Assembly (NCBI GenBank): GCA_048262455.1 | Contig: JBLXFD010000018.1 | Span: 1-64,000 of the forward strand | Source: Psychromarinibacter sp048262455 | GTDB lineage: Bacteria > Pseudomonadota > Alphaproteobacteria > Rhodobacterales > Rhodobacteraceae | DNA: 64,000 nt | Direction: 5' to 3' | Part shown: piece after piece, positions 1-8,435 of the stretch | How positions within the stretch are numbered: position 1 is the first letter of the stretch | How the letters are laid out: every line of letters begins with the position of its first letter | Notes under the pieces: model-generated | The model's input: the letters and a program-made list of their open reading frames with translations, nothing else | Told to the model about the DNA's origin: nothing | Database searches by the model: none | Made by a program: the position numbers and the translations under genes

Positions 1-712
1 CCAGCACCGCCCCCACCACCCCCGGCGCGCGGCCCTGCATCTGCGACATCGCGTTGAACAGGTGCGTCGCGCCCCGCAGCCCCTCGGCCTCGGCGGCGGC
101 GATTTCGGCGGCGCTCGCCTCGCTGTGCCCGGCGAAGACGGTGACCCCCGCCCGCACCAGAGCCGCCAGAGCGCCCGCCGGCAGGCACTCCGGCGCCAGC
201 GTCAGCAGCAGCGGGCCGGGGAAGGGCCGGGTCAGGATCTCCAGATCCTCCGGCGTCAGCGGGCGGATCGCGGCCGCCTCGTGGATGCCGGGGCGGCGGG
301 GGCTGAGGAACGGGCCCTCGAGGTGCAGCCCGAGGATCCCCGGCACCCCCGCCCCGATCGCCGCCGCCGCCGCCTTCATCGCACAGGCATAGCCCTGCCC
401 CGGCGCGGTGATGAAGGTGGGCAGGATCTGCGCCGTCCCGCCCCGCGCCGCGCCCTCGGCCATGCGCGCCAGCGTTGCGGGCTCCGGCGCGTCGTTGAAC
501 AGCACGTCGCCCGCGCCGTTGATCTGCAGGTCGATCATCCCCGGCGCCACCACCTCGACCTCGCGCGCCCCCGTCGTCGCGCCCCGCCCGGCGGGGCCCA
601 CCGAGGCGATGCGCCCGCCCTCCATCTCGATCAGCACGTCGCGCCGCGGCGCCCCGCCGGTGCCGTCCAGCAGGACCCGCGCCAGGATCCCCCGGGGCTC
701 AGCCGAAGACAC
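1..712 (-). CDS. nagA: N-acetylglucosamine-6-phosphate deacetylase, 3' end off the window
   Basis: Amidohydrolase that removes the acetyl group from GlcNAc-6-phosphate, feeding NagB. Only the first 237 residues are present; the gene runs off the left edge. Visible motifs are PGMIDLQINGA (about residues 57-67), the metal-site HLEGPF (130-135), GHSEAS (195-200) and HLFNAM (217-222). I chose a GTG start 14 bases inside nagB because it has a GAGGGG ribosome site at the right spacing and gives a normal NagA N-terminus; there is no nearer ATG. It is the second gene of a nagB-nagA operon. Confidence 0.9.
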   Translation of the reverse strand, partial: MSSAEPRGILARVLLDGTGGAPRRDVLIEMEGGRIASVGPAGRGATTGAREVEVVAPGMIDLQINGAGDVLFNDAPEPATLARMAEGAARGGTAQILPTFITAPGQGYACAMKAAAAAIGAGVPGILGLHLEGPFLSPRRPGIHEAAAIRPLTPEDLEILTRPFPGPLLLTLAPECLPAGALAALVRAGVTVFAGHSEASAAEIAAAEAEGLRGATHLFNAMSQMQGRAPGVVGAVL

Positions 713-1478
713 TGGCGCCCCCCTCGGGATGCACGTGCTCGTAGTAGTCCGTCAGCGCCAGTCCGGCGGCCGCGGCGCGGTCCAGCACCACCGTCGCGCG
801 CCGGTGCAGCTGCAACGCGGATCCCGGGCAGACCGCGCTCAGCGGCCCCTCGACCATGGCCGCGACCGCCGCCGCCTTGTCGGGCCCAGTGGCCAGCAGC
901 AGGCACTCCCGCGCCTCTAGGATCGAGCCGATCCCCATGGTGATGGCGTAGCGCGGCGTCTCCTCGTCCCCGGCGAAGAACCGGCGGTTGGCCTCGCGGG
1001 TGTCCCGCGTCAGGGTCTTGACCCGGGTGCGCGAGCCAAGGCTCGAGGTCGGCTCGTTGAACCCGATGTGCCCGTTCTTGCCGAGGCCCAGCAGCTGCAG
1101 GTCGATCCCGCCGCAGGCGGCGATCAGCGCCTCGTAGCGGTCCGCCTCGGCCTGCGGGTCGGCGGCATCGCCGCGCGGGAGGTGGGTGCGCGCCGGGTCC
1201 ACGTCGATATGCGCGAACAGTGCCTCGCGCATGTAGCGGTGGTAGGAACGCGGGTGATCCGGCGCCAGCCCCACGTATTCGTCGAGGTTGAAGGTGGTGA
1301 TCCCGGCGAAGGACAGCCCCTCGGCATGGTGGCGGCGCAGGCGGTCGTAAACCGGCAGCATGGTGCCCCCCGTGGCCAGCCCCAGCACCCCCGCCGGGTT
1401 GCGCCGCACCGCCCCGGCCAGCAGCTCGGCGGCCCGGTCGGTCGCGGCCCCGGCGCTCTCCAGGATCAGCAGTTTCAT
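699..1478 (-). CDS. nagB: glucosamine-6-phosphate deaminase
   Basis: Converts glucosamine-6-phosphate to fructose-6-phosphate and ammonia in amino-sugar catabolism. The 259-residue protein has the usual length and the family motifs LGLATGGTM (residues 32-40), FNLDEYVGL (63-71) and LGLGKNGHIGFNEP, which carry phosphate-binding and catalytic acid residues. The start is the ATG of MKLLILES; the frame continues open upstream but that part has no family similarity. The 3' end overlaps the nagA start by 14 bases, so the pair is translationally coupled. Confidence 0.95.
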   Translation of the reverse strand: MKLLILESAGAATDRAAELLAGAVRRNPAGVLGLATGGTMLPVYDRLRRHHAEGLSFAGITTFNLDEYVGLAPDHPRSYHRYMREALFAHIDVDPARTHLPRGDAADPQAEADRYEALIAACGGIDLQLLGLGKNGHIGFNEPTSSLGSRTRVKTLTRDTREANRRFFAGDEETPRYAITMGIGSILEARECLLLATGPDKAAAVAAMVEGPLSAVCPGSALQLHRRATVVLDRAAAAGLALTDYYEHVHPEGGASVFG

Positions 1479-1592
1479 TGCGCGTCGCTCCTTCTCGCCC
1501 GGCCCGGCCGCATCATAGGCCGGACCTGCGGCCGGATGTAAGCCGCAAGCCGGACCATTGCCAGCCGCCCGCCGCCCCGCTACCTCCGGGAC

Positions 1593-2435
1593 ATGACCGA
1601 CGCTTTGGACATCGACCACCTGCGCCGCTGGATCGGCCGCGAGGAACAGGCCGAAGAGCTGCTGACTCCTGCGCTGGTGCAGCGCTTCGACGCCACGCTG
1701 GACCGCGCCCCCGGCCCGGACGGGGAGGACGGGGCGGCGCCGCCGCTGATCCACCTGTGCCTGTGCCAGCCCGCCGCCCCCACCGCCGAACTGGGGCCCG
1801 ACGGGCATCCGGCGCGCGGCGGCTTCCTGCCGCCGGTGCCCCTGCCCCGGCGCATGTGGGCCGGCGGCGCCTTCACCTTCCACGCCCCGCTGCGCACCGG
1901 CGCGCACGTCACCCGCCGCTCGGTGATCCGCGACGTGACGGTCAAGCAGGGCCGCAGCGGCACCCTGTGTTTCGTGACGGTGGAACATGCCTTCGCCGGC
2001 GACGGCACCCTCGCGGTGACGGAACGGCAGGACATCGTCTACCGCGCCGCCGGGGATGCCGCCCCGCCGCCCGCGCCGCCCGCCCCCGAGGGCGCCCGCA
2101 GCCGCCGCGCGACCGCCAGCGCGCCGCTGCTGTTCCGCTACTCGGCGCTGACCTTCAACGGCCACCGCATCCACTACGACGCGCCCCACGCCCGCACGGC
2201 CGAGGGCTACCCCGGCCTCGTGGTGCACGGCCCGCTGCAGGCCACCTGGCTGTGCCACTTCGCCGCCGAACTGGCCGGCGCCCCCCCGGCCCGCTTCCGC
2301 TTCCGCAGCCTCTCGCCGCTGTTCGGCACCGACGACGTCACGCTCCACGCAGACCCCCCCGGCCCCGGCCCCCTGCGCCTCTGGACCGCCCGCCCCGGCG
2401 GCCCCCTGGCCATGGAAGCCGAGGCCGACTGGTAG
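1593..2435 (+). CDS. FAS1-like/HTD2-type acyl-CoA dehydratase (mesaconyl-C4-CoA hydratase-like)
   Basis: 280 residues that look like a fused double hotdog dehydratase of the HTD2/MaoC group: an N-terminal MaoC-like half and a C-terminal half with the RYSALTFNGHRIHYD and GLVVHGPLQATWL segments typical of (R)-hydratases. Such proteins hydrate or dehydrate enoyl-CoA esters, and the closest named types are mesaconyl-C4-CoA or itaconyl-CoA hydratases; the true substrate cannot be read from sequence. It is a lone gene, divergent from nagB. A post-gene repeat follows its stop codon. Confidence 0.7.
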   Translation: MTDALDIDHLRRWIGREEQAEELLTPALVQRFDATLDRAPGPDGEDGAAPPLIHLCLCQPAAPTAELGPDGHPARGGFLPPVPLPRRMWAGGAFTFHAPLRTGAHVTRRSVIRDVTVKQGRSGTLCFVTVEHAFAGDGTLAVTERQDIVYRAAGDAAPPPAPPAPEGARSRRATASAPLLFRYSALTFNGHRIHYDAPHARTAEGYPGLVVHGPLQATWLCHFAAELAGAPPARFRFRSLSPLFGTDDVTLHADPPGPGPLRLWTARPGGPLAMEAEADW

Positions 2436-2446
2436 CGCGCCCCCCC

Positions 2447-2530
2447 TTTCCCATTTCTTCTGGTCGAAAAATATCCCGGGGGAGTCGCGGCCGCAGGCCG
2501 CGGCGGGGGCAGCGCCCCCTTACGGGGATC
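2447..2530 (+). repeat. dispersed post-gene repeat, copy 1
   Basis: A block reading TTCTTCTGGTCGAAAAATAT, then CCCGGGGGAG, then a GC-rich palindrome (CGGCCGCAGGCCGCGG) and GGCAGCGCCCCC. The same order of modules recurs, inverted, near 30200 and in shortened form near 44550. It lies directly downstream of the dehydratase-like gene and upstream of ald. It has no coding potential of its own. Confidence 0.6.
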
Positions 2531-2601
2531 TTGCCGCAGGCCCGGCCGCCCCGTAACGCTTGGCGCAAACCAGTTTTACACCCGCCACGGAAAGGACCAA
2601 T

Positions 2602-3720
2602 ATGATCATCGGTTGCCTGCGCGAGATCAAGAACCACGAGTACCGGGTCGGCCTGACCCCCGAAAGCGCCGCCGAGCTGGTCCAGCATGGCCACCGGGTG
2701 GTGATGGAGACCGGCGCGGGCGCGGGAATCGGCGCCTCGGACGAGGCTTACCGCGCCACCGGCGCCGAGGTGGCCGATGTCGCCGCGGTGTTCGAGCAGG
2801 CGGACATCATCGTCAAGGTGAAGGAGCCGCAGGCGAAGGAACGGGCGCGGCTGCGGCAGGGGCAGACGCTGTACACCTACCTGCACCTCGCCCCCGACCC
2901 GGACCAGACCCGCGACCTGATCGCCTCCGGCGCCACCTGCATCGCCTACGAGACCGTCACCGGCGCCCGCGGCGGGCTGCCGCTGCTCAAGCCCATGAGC
3001 CAGGTGGCCGGGCGGATGTCGATCCAGGCCGGGGCCCACGCGCTGGAGAAGGCGCAGGGCGGACGCGGGGTGCTGCTGGGCGGGGTGCCGGGGGTGCGTC
3101 CGGCGCGGGTTGTCATCATCGGCGGCGGCGTGGTGGGGTTCAACGCGGCGCAAATGGCGGTGGGCCTTGGCGCCGACGTGACCATCTGCGACCGCGACAA
3201 CGACGTGCTGGAGGCCCACGCCCGCCACTTCGGCGCCAGCGCCGAGACCGCCTATTCCACCCGCACCCGGCTGCTGGAGCTGCTGTCGGACGCCGACCTG
3301 GTGGTGGGCGCGGTGCTGATCCCCGGCGCCGCGGCGCCCAAGCTGGTCAGCCGCGAGGACCTGAAGACCATGCAGTCCGGCGCGGTGCTGGTGGACGTGG
3401 CGATCGACCAGGGCGGCTGTTTCGAGACCTCGCGCCCCACCACCCACGACGACCCGATCTACGTCGAGGAGGGCATCGTGCACTACTGCGTCGCCAACAT
3501 GCCCGGCGCGGTGGCGCGCACGTCGACCTACGCGCTGAACAACGCGACGCTGCCGCACCTTCTGCGACTGGCGGACAAGGGGGTGGCGGCGGCGCTGCGG
3601 GATGACCCGCACCTGCTGGCGGGGCTGAACGTGGCGCGCGGCGCGATCACCTGCGCCCCGGTGGCCGAGGCGCAGGGGCTGGACTACCGCCCCGCAGCCG
3701 AGGTGCTCGACGGGCTGTGA
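2602..3720 (+). CDS. ald: alanine dehydrogenase
   Basis: NAD-dependent oxidative deamination of L-alanine to pyruvate and ammonia. The 372-residue protein starts IIGCLREIKNHEYRVG after Met, the Ald substrate-site region with its Arg and Lys, contains the conserved catalytic His region (YLHLAPDP) and the NAD-binding VVIIGGGVVGFNAA segment at about residue 168. The start ATG follows an AGGA-like site (GGAAAGGACC); an earlier in-frame ATG lies in poorly coding sequence. The 3' end overlaps the opposing flavin monooxygenase by 37 bases. Confidence 0.93.
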   Translation: MIIGCLREIKNHEYRVGLTPESAAELVQHGHRVVMETGAGAGIGASDEAYRATGAEVADVAAVFEQADIIVKVKEPQAKERARLRQGQTLYTYLHLAPDPDQTRDLIASGATCIAYETVTGARGGLPLLKPMSQVAGRMSIQAGAHALEKAQGGRGVLLGGVPGVRPARVVIIGGGVVGFNAAQMAVGLGADVTICDRDNDVLEAHARHFGASAETAYSTRTRLLELLSDADLVVGAVLIPGAAAPKLVSREDLKTMQSGAVLVDVAIDQGGCFETSRPTTHDDPIYVEEGIVHYCVANMPGAVARTSTYALNNATLPHLLRLADKGVAAALRDDPHLLAGLNVARGAITCAPVAEAQGLDYRPAAEVLDGL

Positions 3721-5000
3721 GTTTCGGCCCGCACACGGGCACCGGCCGGAATGGTCGGCGGCGCGGCGTTCAGCTGCTCGATGGCAAAGCCGGCGGCGGC
3801 CTTGTAGCCGGCCATGAAGTCGCGCCGCTCCGCCGGCGGGATCACCGCGTCGATGTCCTCGAAGACGCCGCCGCAGCGTTCCTCCACCAGGTTCAGCAGC
3901 CCGAAGGGCCCCGCCCCCCGGTTGCGCAGCACCAGCTGGCCCACCGGCCCCGCCAGCTTCGCGTCGTAGGCCGCCAGCGCCGCGGGCGTGGGCCCGTGGG
4001 CCAGCATCATCGCCCCCAGCGTGCGCGCGTCGATCACCGCCTGGCTGGCGCCGTTGGACCCCGTGGGATACATCGCGTGCGCCGCGTCCCCCAGCAGCCC
4101 CACGCGCCCGTTCACCCAGGTGGCGATCGGGTCGCGGTCGATCATCGGGTTTTCGTAGGCGACGTCCGAGGCCGCCAGCAGCGCCGGCACGTCCAGCCAG
4201 TCGTAGCGGAAGCCGTCGAAGTGGTGGGCGAAGCCCTGCACCGGCACAGGCTCGAACCAGCCGGTGCCCTGCCAGCCCTCGGCGGGGTCCACGGTGCGCT
4301 CGGCGATCCAGTTGATCTCTGCCAGCCCCTTCGCATCGGGGCGCGAGATCGGGTAGATCACCATCCGGTGCCGGTCGGTGCCCAGCCCGACGAAGGAAGA
4401 CCCGCTGCGGATCGGCCGCGCCCGCGCGGTGCCGCGCCACATGATCGCGCCGCCCCAGTGGATCGGCGGCTGGTCCGGGTGCATCTGCGCGCGCAGCGGC
4501 GAATGGATGCCCTCGGCGCCGATCAGCAGCGCGCCCGCCTGCTCCTCCGTTCCCTCGGGGGTGCGCAGCAGCGCCGTGACCTTCCCTGCCTCCTGCCGGT
4601 AGCCGGTGACCTCGCAGCCGGTGCGGATCGCGGCATCCCCGGCGCGGGCGCGGAAGGTATCCAGCAGCAGCATGTGCAGCCGGCCCCGGTGCACCGCGTA
4701 CTGCGGCCAGCGATAGCCGGCCTCCAGCCCGCGCGGTTCGGCATAGATGTCGTTGCCGTTCAGCCCCACCAGCGCCCACTCGCGCGCCGGCAGGCCGATG
4801 GCGTCAAGCTGCGCCGCGTCGATGCCGAGGTCGAACAGCTCGCGCACGGCGTTGGGCTGCAGGTTGATGCCGACGCCCAGCGGCTTCGGCGCGCGCACCT
4901 TCTCGAAGACCACGCAGGGCACGCCGATCTGGTGCAGCGTCAGCGCGGCGGCAAGGCCGCCGATGCCGCCGCCGGCAATCATCACGAGGGGATGGGTCAT
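3684..5000 (-). CDS. FAD-dependent monooxygenase, PhzS-like
   Basis: 438-residue single-component flavin hydroxylase. It shows the N-terminal dinucleotide fold IAGGGIGGLAAALTL (residues 8-22), an internal DG-type motif (LLIGAEGIHSPLR, with AEG in place of DG) and the FAD ribityl-binding GLLGDAAHAMYPTGSNG. The overall pattern matches the PhzS/salicylate-hydroxylase-like group; the substrate is unknown. It appears monocistronic, convergent with ald and overlapping its end by 37 bases; the last 20 or so residues are low-complexity and could be a poorly conserved tail. Confidence 0.8.
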   Translation of the reverse strand: MTHPLVMIAGGGIGGLAAALTLHQIGVPCVVFEKVRAPKPLGVGINLQPNAVRELFDLGIDAAQLDAIGLPAREWALVGLNGNDIYAEPRGLEAGYRWPQYAVHRGRLHMLLLDTFRARAGDAAIRTGCEVTGYRQEAGKVTALLRTPEGTEEQAGALLIGAEGIHSPLRAQMHPDQPPIHWGGAIMWRGTARARPIRSGSSFVGLGTDRHRMVIYPISRPDAKGLAEINWIAERTVDPAEGWQGTGWFEPVPVQGFAHHFDGFRYDWLDVPALLAASDVAYENPMIDRDPIATWVNGRVGLLGDAAHAMYPTGSNGASQAVIDARTLGAMMLAHGPTPAALAAYDAKLAGPVGQLVLRNRGAGPFGLLNLVEERCGGVFEDIDAVIPPAERRDFMAGYKAAAGFAIEQLNAAPPTIPAGARVRAETHSPSSTSAAGR

Positions 5001-5101
5001 CGCGCGCTCCGTTCCTGCTGCGGGGGCTGGATAGAACGGCAGGCGCGGCGGGTCCAGACGCAGCTGGCACGGGCCCGGCCTTGTGCCGGACCCGGGAAAG
5101 G

Positions 5102-5563
5102 TCAGGGCTTGATGTAGGCGTAGCCCTGGGCCTGAAGGTGTGCGAGCTCGGCCACGCCGGAGGGGACGATGTCGCTTTCCCAGACGTCGTAGAGATCGTT
5201 GTCGTAGCTGATCTTGCGACCCTCGAGAATGTTGTTGCAGACGTGGAAGTTCACGCCCTGCGACTTCAGCGAGCCGATCACGGTCTGCAGGGTGTCGTTG
5301 GTCTTGGCTTCCATCAGCACGCCCACGCCATTACCGTGCAGCACCACCTTGAGATCGAGGTTCTCGGCGCCCACGGCGTTGATGTGGTTCTGGATGTTCT
5401 GCATCGCGCCCTTGTAGGCCTTCGACTCGGGGCCGCCATCGTAGTTGATGTGGTAGACGACCTTCTGCTTGCCATAGCCTTCGGCCTGCGCCCCGCCGGC
5501 GCTGAAAGCGGCAGCCATGGCGAGCGTCAGCAGCAAGGCGATGGACTTGAACAGATGTTTCAT
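5102..5563 (-). CDS. secreted DsrE/DsrF-like protein
   Basis: 153 residues with a clear Sec signal peptide (hydrophobic LLLTLAMAAAFSAGGAQA, cleavage near residue 27), followed by a DsrE-like alpha/beta domain: VVYHINYDGG, LKVVLHGNGVGVL and FHVCNNIL, the last carrying the Cys conserved in this family. Periplasmic DsrE-like proteins are usually linked to sulfur or redox chemistry; no function is proven for this type. A strong GGGAGG site precedes the ATG. Monocistronic, with a palindrome in the upstream region. Confidence 0.8.
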   Translation of the reverse strand: MKHLFKSIALLLTLAMAAAFSAGGAQAEGYGKQKVVYHINYDGGPESKAYKGAMQNIQNHINAVGAENLDLKVVLHGNGVGVLMEAKTNDTLQTVIGSLKSQGVNFHVCNNILEGRKISYDNDLYDVWESDIVPSGVAELAHLQAQGYAYIKP

Positions 5564-5611
5564 GTGTTTCCTCCCTGGATACGCCGGACGCAGGGCGCCG
5601 GCGTCGCCAAT

Positions 5612-5628
5612 GTTACCCTTGCGGTAAC
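5612..5628. promoter_or_regulatory. GTTACC-N5-GGTAAC palindrome upstream of the dsrE-like gene
   Basis: A perfect 6-bp inverted repeat with a 5-base centre, about 50 bases upstream of the dsrE-like start, followed by an AT-richer patch (5640-5670) that could hold the promoter. Position and symmetry suggest a dimeric regulator site; the regulator is unknown. Confidence 0.35.
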
Positions 5629-5698
5629 CTGTGGCAACACAAATTCGAAAATTCGCATGATTTGATACGAAGGTGCGGAATCTGCGCCCGGCAAGGAA

Positions 5699-5722
5699 AA
5701 GGGGCGCCGCCGGGCGCCCCTT
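5699..5722 (-). terminator. intrinsic terminator after msrA
   Basis: A perfect 10-bp stem (AAGGGGCGCC / GGCGCCCCTT) with a 4-base loop. Read on the minus strand it follows the msrA stop and ends in a TTTT run, as expected for rho-independent termination. Confidence 0.8.
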
Positions 5723-5737
5723 GATCCGGTGGGTTCG

Positions 5738-6244
5738 TTACTCTGCCGCCTGCCGCTTTGGCAGCACCCAGTCGGGACGGGCGAAGTGGCAGGTGTAGCC
5801 ATTTGGCACCCGCTCCAGGTAATCCTGGTGCTCCGGCTCGGCCTCCCAGAAGTCGCCCGCCGGCTCCACCTCGGTGACTACCTTGCCGGGCCAGAGGCCG
5901 GAGGCCTCGACATCGGCGATGGTGTCCTCGGCCACCCGCTTCTGCTCGTCGTCGAGGTAGTAGATCGCCGAGCGGTAGCTGCGGCCCCGGTCGTTGCCCT
6001 GCCGGTCGCGGGTGGTGGGGTCGTGGATCTGGAAGAACAGCTCCAGCAGCGCGCGGTAGCTGGTGCGCTCTGGGTCGAAGTGGATCTCGATCGCCTCGGC
6101 GTGGTCGCCGTGGTTGCGGTAGGTGGCGTTGGGCACGTCGCCGCCGGAATAGCCCACGCGGGTCTTTTCCACCCCGGGCTGCTTGCGGATCAGGTCCTGC
6201 ATGCCCCAGAAGCAGCCCCCGGCCAGAATTGCGCGTTCGGTCAT
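5738..6244 (-). CDS. msrA: peptide methionine-(S)-S-oxide reductase
   Basis: Reduces the S epimer of methionine sulfoxide in proteins. The 168-residue protein begins with the family signature GGCFWG (residues 9-14) containing the catalytic Cys, followed by VGYSGG and a DPTTRDRQGNDRG segment. Its ATG overlaps the msrB stop as ATGA, so the two repair enzymes of opposite stereospecificity are translationally coupled. Confidence 0.95.
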   Translation of the reverse strand: MTERAILAGGCFWGMQDLIRKQPGVEKTRVGYSGGDVPNATYRNHGDHAEAIEIHFDPERTSYRALLELFFQIHDPTTRDRQGNDRGRSYRSAIYYLDDEQKRVAEDTIADVEASGLWPGKVVTEVEPAGDFWEAEPEHQDYLERVPNGYTCHFARPDWVLPKRQAAE

Positions 6245-6699
6245 TTCACGTCCTCCACCTGGTTGAGGTAATCGCCGTAGCCCTCGGCCTCCATGTCGTC
6301 GCGGTGCACGAAGCGCAGGCTGGCGGAATTGATGCAGTAGCGAAGCCCGCCCCGGTCCCGTGGCCCGTCCGGGAAGACATGGCCGAGGTGGCTGTCGCCG
6401 TGGGTGGAACGCACTTCGGTGCGGACCATCCCGAGGCTGTCGTCGCGCAGCTCGTTCACGTGCGCCGGTTCGATCGGCTTGGTGAACGAGGGCCAGCCGC
6501 AGCCGCTTTCATACTTGTCCGACGAGGCAAAGAGCGGCTCTCCCGAGACGAGGTCGACGTAAATCCCCGGCTCCTTGTTGTCGAGGTATTCGCCGGTGCC
6601 GGGACGCTCCGTCCCGTTCTGCTGGGTGACGCGGAACTGCTCCGGCGTCAGCCGGGCGATGGCGTCGTCTGATCTGTCGTAGGGCATGGGCTGCTCCAT
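6241..6699 (-). CDS. msrB: peptide methionine-(R)-S-oxide reductase
   Basis: 152 residues. Reduces the R epimer of methionine sulfoxide. It has SGCGWPSF and the catalytic-Cys motif RYCINSASLRF. The two CxxC zinc motifs of zinc-containing MsrBs are absent (VSGEPLF where such forms have a CxxC), so this is a zinc-free form. The start ATG (MEQPMPYD) is placed 7 bases after AAGGGA; the longer open frame upstream lacks similarity. First gene of the msrB-msrA operon. Confidence 0.93.
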   Translation of the reverse strand: MEQPMPYDRSDDAIARLTPEQFRVTQQNGTERPGTGEYLDNKEPGIYVDLVSGEPLFASSDKYESGCGWPSFTKPIEPAHVNELRDDSLGMVRTEVRSTHGDSHLGHVFPDGPRDRGGLRYCINSASLRFVHRDDMEAEGYGDYLNQVEDVK

Positions 6700-6938
6700 C
6701 CTGGTGTCCCTTTCGCCCCAAGATGGAGGCGCGGGGGGCGAATTGCCAGTGGGGCGGCACAACGCGGGACGGCGGGCGAACGGACTTGACGCGACCGTCA
6801 CGCGCCCCAGATGTCGCCCACATCGTGGCGGTTCCGCGCCCGCGCCCGCGCGGTGACCCGCGCGGTGAATTGAATTTTGCGCCCCGTGGCGCCGATACCG
6901 GCAAACGCCCCAGACACGTTCCAGACCAGGAGGAATGC
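6700..6938. other. divergent intergenic region between msrB and the kaiC-like gene
   Basis: 239 bases that must hold both promoters. A tandem GCGCGGTGA-CCC-GCGCGGTGA lies at about 6847-6868, followed by the only AT-rich stretch (GAATTGAATTTTG), roughly 70 bases before the kaiC-like start. I cannot assign a specific promoter or regulator. Confidence 0.35.
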
Positions 6939-8435
6939 GTGAACGCCCCGAAGACGACCCACGACGACCACAGGTGCCGGACCGGCACCGGAGGGCTGGA
7001 CTTCATTCTCGGAGGTGGCCTTCCGGGCGGACGGCTGTACCTGGTCGAGGGCACGCCCGGCTCCGGCAAGACCACGCTGGCGATGAAGTTCCTGCTGGAG
7101 GGGCGCGACGCGGGCGAGAAATCGCTTTACATCACCCTGTCCGAGACGGTGGACGAGCTGCAGTCCGTCGCGCGTTCGCACCACTGGTCGCTGGACGACA
7201 TCCACCTGCACGAGGTGATCGCCGAGGCGGATTTCGCGCCCGACCAGGAACAATCTCTGCTGCATCCCAGCGATGTCGAACTGGGCGAGACCGTGCGCGG
7301 TGTGATGGCGCAGGTCGAGAAGGTGAACCCGGACCGGGTGGTGCTGGACAGCCTGTCGGACCTGCGGCTGCTGGCGCAGAACCCGCTGCGCTACCGCCGG
7401 CAGATCCTGGCGCTGAAGCACTTCTTTGCCCGCCGCAACTGCTGCGTGCTGGTGCTGGACGATTGTTCGTCAGAGCCGGGCGACCTGCAGCTGCATTCCA
7501 TCGCCCACGGCGTCATCGCGCTGGAGCAGCTGTCGAACGACTTCGGCGCGGAACGACGGCGCCTGCGGATCGTCAAGATGCGCGGGCTGAAGTACCGGGG
7601 CGGGTATCACGACATCTCGATCCTCACGGGCGGCATCGCCGTCTACCCCCGCCTGATCGCCGCCTCGCACCACCGCGAGTTCGAGCATGATCTCGTCTCC
7701 ACCGGGATGTCGCGGCTCGACGCGCTGCTGGGGGGCGGGCTGGCGCCGGGCACCAACACGCTGCTGAACGGGCCCGCCGGGGTGGGCAAGACCACCACCG
7801 CCGTCCGCTGCATGCTGAGCTTCATGCAGCAGGGCGGCAGGGCGGCACTGTTCCTGTTCGACGAGCGTCTTGCCACGCTGCTGGCCCGGTCCCAGTCGCT
7901 GGACATGGACCTGCAGCCCTATATCGACAACGGCCAGCTGCAGCTGCGCCAGATCGACCCGGCAGAGCTGTCGCCGGGGGAATTCGCGCACCACGTGCAG
8001 ACCGCGGTGGAACAGGACGACCGCGGCTTCGTGGTGATCGACAGCCTTAACGCCTACCTGCACGCCATGCCCTCGGACAACTTCCTGCTGCTGCAGATGC
8101 ACGAACTGCTGAGCTACCTGTCGCAGCAGGGCGTGGTGTCGCTCATGGTGCTGGGCCAGCACGGGGTTACGGGCGAGCTGCGCAGCGACGTGGACATCAG
8201 CTACCTCGCCGACACGGTGATGCTGCTGCGCTTCTTCGAGGCGGAGGGGATGGTGCGCAAGTCGGTGGCGGTCATAAAGACCCGCACCACCGACCACGAG
8301 CGTTCCATCCGCGAGTTCACGATCGATTCCTCCGGGATCAACTTCGGCCCGCCGATCACATCCTTTTCGGGTATCCTTTCCGGGGTGCCAAGCTATACCC
8401 GGGATGCGAGCGCCCTGATGACCGGCAGCGAATGA
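6939..8435 (+). CDS. KaiC-like double RecA-domain ATPase
   Basis: 498 residues with two tandem KaiC domains. CI has Walker A GTPGSGKTT (38-46), SE in place of the paired catalytic Glu (68-69) and VVLDSL (134-139). CII has Walker A GPAGVGKTT (278-286), DE in that place (309-310) and FVVIDSL (364-370). Where cyanobacterial KaiC has its Ser431-Thr432 phosphosites this protein has Ser421-Tyr422 (DISYLADT). No kaiA or kaiB is nearby. I chose the GTG after AGGAGG; the frame is open further upstream but non-coding in character. The stop overlaps the next gene (ATGA), so it is coupled to the hybrid kinase. Confidence 0.9.
   Translation: MNAPKTTHDDHRCRTGTGGLDFILGGGLPGGRLYLVEGTPGSGKTTLAMKFLLEGRDAGEKSLYITLSETVDELQSVARSHHWSLDDIHLHEVIAEADFAPDQEQSLLHPSDVELGETVRGVMAQVEKVNPDRVVLDSLSDLRLLAQNPLRYRRQILALKHFFARRNCCVLVLDDCSSEPGDLQLHSIAHGVIALEQLSNDFGAERRRLRIVKMRGLKYRGGYHDISILTGGIAVYPRLIAASHHREFEHDLVSTGMSRLDALLGGGLAPGTNTLLNGPAGVGKTTTAVRCMLSFMQQGGRAALFLFDERLATLLARSQSLDMDLQPYIDNGQLQLRQIDPAELSPGEFAHHVQTAVEQDDRGFVVIDSLNAYLHAMPSDNFLLLQMHELLSYLSQQGVVSLMVLGQHGVTGELRSDVDISYLADTVMLLRFFEAEGMVRKSVAVIKTRTTDHERSIREFTIDSSGINFGPPITSFSGILSGVPSYTRDASALMTGSE

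Noticed and set aside
6939..8435. A complete circadian Kai system
   Set aside because: No kaiA or kaiB in the window and the phosphorylation doublet and catalytic acids differ from cyanobacterial KaiC.
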